Shown here: in pieces, positions 33,303-35,092 of the stretch
Layout: each line of letters opens with the position of its first letter
How positions within the stretch are numbered: the stretch's first letter is position 1
Assembly (NCBI GenBank): GCA_017465055.1
Contig: JAFTWZ010000010.1
Coordinates: 1-35,092, forward strand
Length of the DNA: 35,092 nt
Origin: Alistipes sp.
Lineage (GTDB): Bacteria > Bacteroidota > Bacteroidia > Bacteroidales > Rikenellaceae
Direction of reading: 5' to 3'
Position numbers and translations under genes: made by a program
Notes under the pieces: model-generated
The model's database searches: none
The model's input: only the letters and a program-made list of their open reading frames with translations
Told to the model about the DNA's origin: nothing

Positions 33303-34661
33303 ATGAGAGCACAGAACACTATGAGAACAAGATACTCACTACTTCTTACGGCTATCGTTTGCCTACTCTCAGGCGTCGAGGCTATCGCCCAGAGCCGCAT
33401 CGCGCGCAGCGAGTTTATCTGCTACGACAAGCGCGAGGATGCCAAGCGCGACACACGCACCGCCATCGACAAACACATACTCTTCGCTCCCGAGCTTACG
33501 CTCCAGAGCGACGAGGGTGCCGTTCGCCGCGTCTACGAGCAGCGCATCGAGGTGCCAGCCTCGTGGAACGACTACAACGCCTACCTACACGTCGAGAACG
33601 CTGGCGACAGCTACACCATCTTCGTCAACGGCAAGCAGATCAGTTCGCCCGTGGATAGGTTTACCCCCTCGGAGTTCTTCATCTCGCCCTACTTAGACCA
33701 GGGTGAGAACACCGTTGCTGTGGTCATTGTCAATGAGCCATATATGTCGCAGCTCGACGAAGAGCTTATCTCTGCCGAGCGTAAGATGTTTACCAACAGC
33801 TACATCTTCGCACAGCGCAAGTTGGGCATCTACGACTTTCGCGTGCGCCTTGTGCCCGACTCTCTCGACCGCTTTGCGCAGCTACGCCTCGATGTCGTCG
33901 TCGACAACTCCTTCTCGACCGACGAGACCATAGAGGTGGGCTACGACATCTACGCCCCCGATGGCAAGCTTATGGAGTATAGCGTCAACGGTCTGGCTAT
34001 GAGCGGATATACGCGCGATACGCTGAGTTTCCGCCCCTGGATATATAACTCCAACCCCAACCGCTGGTCGCCAGCAAATCCTAAGCTCTACGACCTTACG
34101 CTCTACGTCAAGCGTGGTGGCATACTCTGGGAGTATATACCCCTTAAGGTTGGCTTTGGCGAGTATGGATATAGCGACTCGGGCGCTATTACGGCTTTCG
34201 ATAAGGAGCTTAAGCTCAGCACGACGCGCTATAATGCTGCAGCAGATAGAGCCACCACCGAGCGCGAAATTAAGGCGCTGAAGGCTAAAGGTTTTAACTG
34301 CTTATGTCCGGACTATCCCCAGCCACGCTGGTACTACGATATATGCGACAAAGTGGGCCTCTATGTCATCGACTGCGCCGCTATCAACTCCCCCTCTACG
34401 GGCGACGACCGCAACGTAGGTGGCACTCCGGCTAACGCGCCGTGGCTCGCCGATGACTATACCTCGCGTGTAGATGCTATGTATCGCCGATGTCAGAACC
34501 ACATCTGCATCATAGGCTTTAGACTCGGGGGCGACGCCTCGGGCAATGGATATAATATGTATAAGGCCTACGAGCTACTCAAGAGCTATGGCGATAGCCG
34601 CCCAATCATCTACGGCGGTGCCGACGGCGAGTGGAACAGCGATATAGATATCACAGAGTAG
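33303..34661 (+). CDS. Secreted GH2-like pseudoenzyme, truncated
   Basis: 452 aa, less than half of a typical GH2 beta-galactosidase. A signal peptide (residues about 1-30, ending EAIAQ) is followed by a jelly-roll sugar-binding domain (YLHVENAGDSYTIFVNGKQI), an Ig-like domain and part of a TIM barrel. Where GH2 enzymes carry LGNE(A)GNGYN with the acid/base Glu, this protein has LGGDASGNGYN, so the acid/base is lost. The frame stops (tandem TAG, TGA) before the nucleophile region. It is either a binding-only derivative or a decayed gene. An in-frame ATG at 33321 is an alternative start. Confidence 0.75.
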   Translation: MRAQNTMRTRYSLLLTAIVCLLSGVEAIAQSRIARSEFICYDKREDAKRDTRTAIDKHILFAPELTLQSDEGAVRRVYEQRIEVPASWNDYNAYLHVENAGDSYTIFVNGKQISSPVDRFTPSEFFISPYLDQGENTVAVVIVNEPYMSQLDEELISAERKMFTNSYIFAQRKLGIYDFRVRLVPDSLDRFAQLRLDVVVDNSFSTDETIEVGYDIYAPDGKLMEYSVNGLAMSGYTRDTLSFRPWIYNSNPNRWSPANPKLYDLTLYVKRGGILWEYIPLKVGFGEYGYSDSGAITAFDKELKLSTTRYNAAADRATTEREIKALKAKGFNCLCPDYPQPRWYYDICDKVGLYVIDCAAINSPSTGDDRNVGGTPANAPWLADDYTSRVDAMYRRCQNHICIIGFRLGGDASGNGYNMYKAYELLKSYGDSRPIIYGGADGEWNSDIDITE

Positions 34662-34705
34662 TGAGCCGTTCACACTTTCACTGGGAGCATCAGCATAATT
34701 TAATA

Positions 34706-34730
34706 ATGGGGGTAAATTAGTCGTCCCCAT
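34706..34730 (+). terminator. Hairpin after the GH2-like gene
   Basis: ATGGGG (34706-34711) pairs with CCCCAT (34725-34730). There is no T run, so it is a weak terminator candidate. Confidence 0.4.
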
Positions 34731-34737
34731 CTGTCAG

Positions 34738-34857
34738 GAGGTTGAATAAAAAGATGTAGTTTTAGGCTTGCGAAGCCTGAAAAAGCGGAGTTTACTTGGC
34801 GTAAATGAGCATTTTGAAGGCGAGCATAACGACAAAATACACTTTTTATTCAGCCTC
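34738..34857. repeat. MITE-like inverted-repeat element
   Basis: GAGGTTGAATAAAAAG (34738-34753) is the inverted match of CTTTTTATTCAGCCTC (34842-34857) with one difference, and TGTA continues the similarity inward after one extra base. The core holds GGCTT-gcg-AAGCC. About 120 bp with no ORF. It may be a non-autonomous transposon remnant or an intergenic repeat family. Confidence 0.7.
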
Positions 34858-34929
34858 AACTCTTTAATCTCCCTAATCTTTCCAGATCAGGAGATAATTC
34901 TGGTGGAGTAATTAATAACATAGTACGTC

Positions 34930-34995
34930 ATCGCGAAGAATTGCATCTAATAGCGGTAGTGATACCTACTTGGGTATATGCAATTCTGTGGCGAT
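34930..34995. repeat. Long inverted repeat in distal non-coding zone
   Basis: AGAATTGCAT (34937-34946) pairs with ATGCAATTCT (34978-34987), flanked by ATCGC/GCGAT and enclosing ATACC-tactt-GGGTAT. The preceding ACGTCATCGCGA resembles the dispersed GTCATTGCGAG type repeats seen in many bacterial genomes. The remaining sequence to 35092 holds nothing I can support. Confidence 0.55.
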
Positions 34996-35092
34996 CTTCC
35001 TTTGTTTATACTTCCGCACTGATACGTAAGAGTTGTAATCTCACTTCGCACCGCACACAGGACTATCAATCACACTCCGCGTGGCCCTATAA

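Overview
The window looks like a chromosomal segment from a member of the Bacteroidales. A GC-rich, Alistipes-like (Rikenellaceae) genome is my best guess, but this is inference. The support is the repeated Bacteroidetes promoter signature (TTTG, about 19-20 bases, TAnnTTTG), Bacteroidetes-type families (VirE-N/BT4734 primase, DUF3853, DksA/TraR with a degenerate zinc finger, eukaryote-like IleRS) and mostly weak Shine-Dalgarno sites.

Layout. 1-620: composite intergenic repeat with a 107-bp perfect duplication. 757-5578 (minus): yebC-ileS, then a separate dksA/traR-like gene. 5690-8170: an orphan RepA-like ATPase gene bracketed by a near-perfect 55-bp inverted repeat and, outside it, oppositely oriented composite repeats. 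8265-8460: a promoter-to-terminator unit for an unidentified structured RNA. 8842-9999: GT4 glycosyltransferase. 10103-13892: etfB-etfA-acyl-CoA dehydrogenase operon. 14031-19772 (minus): tripartite RND efflux operon with overlapping genes. 19850-20210: composite repeat containing 13 perfectly phased 10-bp units.

20270-29977 is a 9.7-kb integrated element in the 3' end of tRNA-Cys(GCA). A 14-bp core is duplicated at both ends, and what looks like the original tRNA terminator is stranded at the far (left) junction. Identical 11-bp tandem arm-like sites lie inside both ends (three left, two right). Gene order is tyrosine integrase, a tiny membrane peptide, an unknown 332-aa protein, DUF3853, SF3-type helicase, an AT-rich repeat-bearing spacer (candidate origin), primase, five small genes including a small-terminase-like HTH protein, a 119-nt rod-like structured RNA, and a three-gene envelope cassette (YD-repeat lipoprotein and two membrane proteins). 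There is no relaxase, capsid gene or large terminase. The set resembles a phage-satellite or minimal replicating integrative element rather than a self-transmissible one.

29964-35092: intact tRNA-Cys, then rpoN and asnS (minus), a truncated GH2-like secreted protein lacking catalytic residues, and a distal non-coding zone with a MITE-like inverted repeat and a second hairpin.

The most novel signals are (1) the modular hairpin repeats with compensatory stem changes and 10-bp phased arrays, (2) the inverted-repeat-bounded ATPase, and (3) the satellite-like element with its structured RNA and arm sites.
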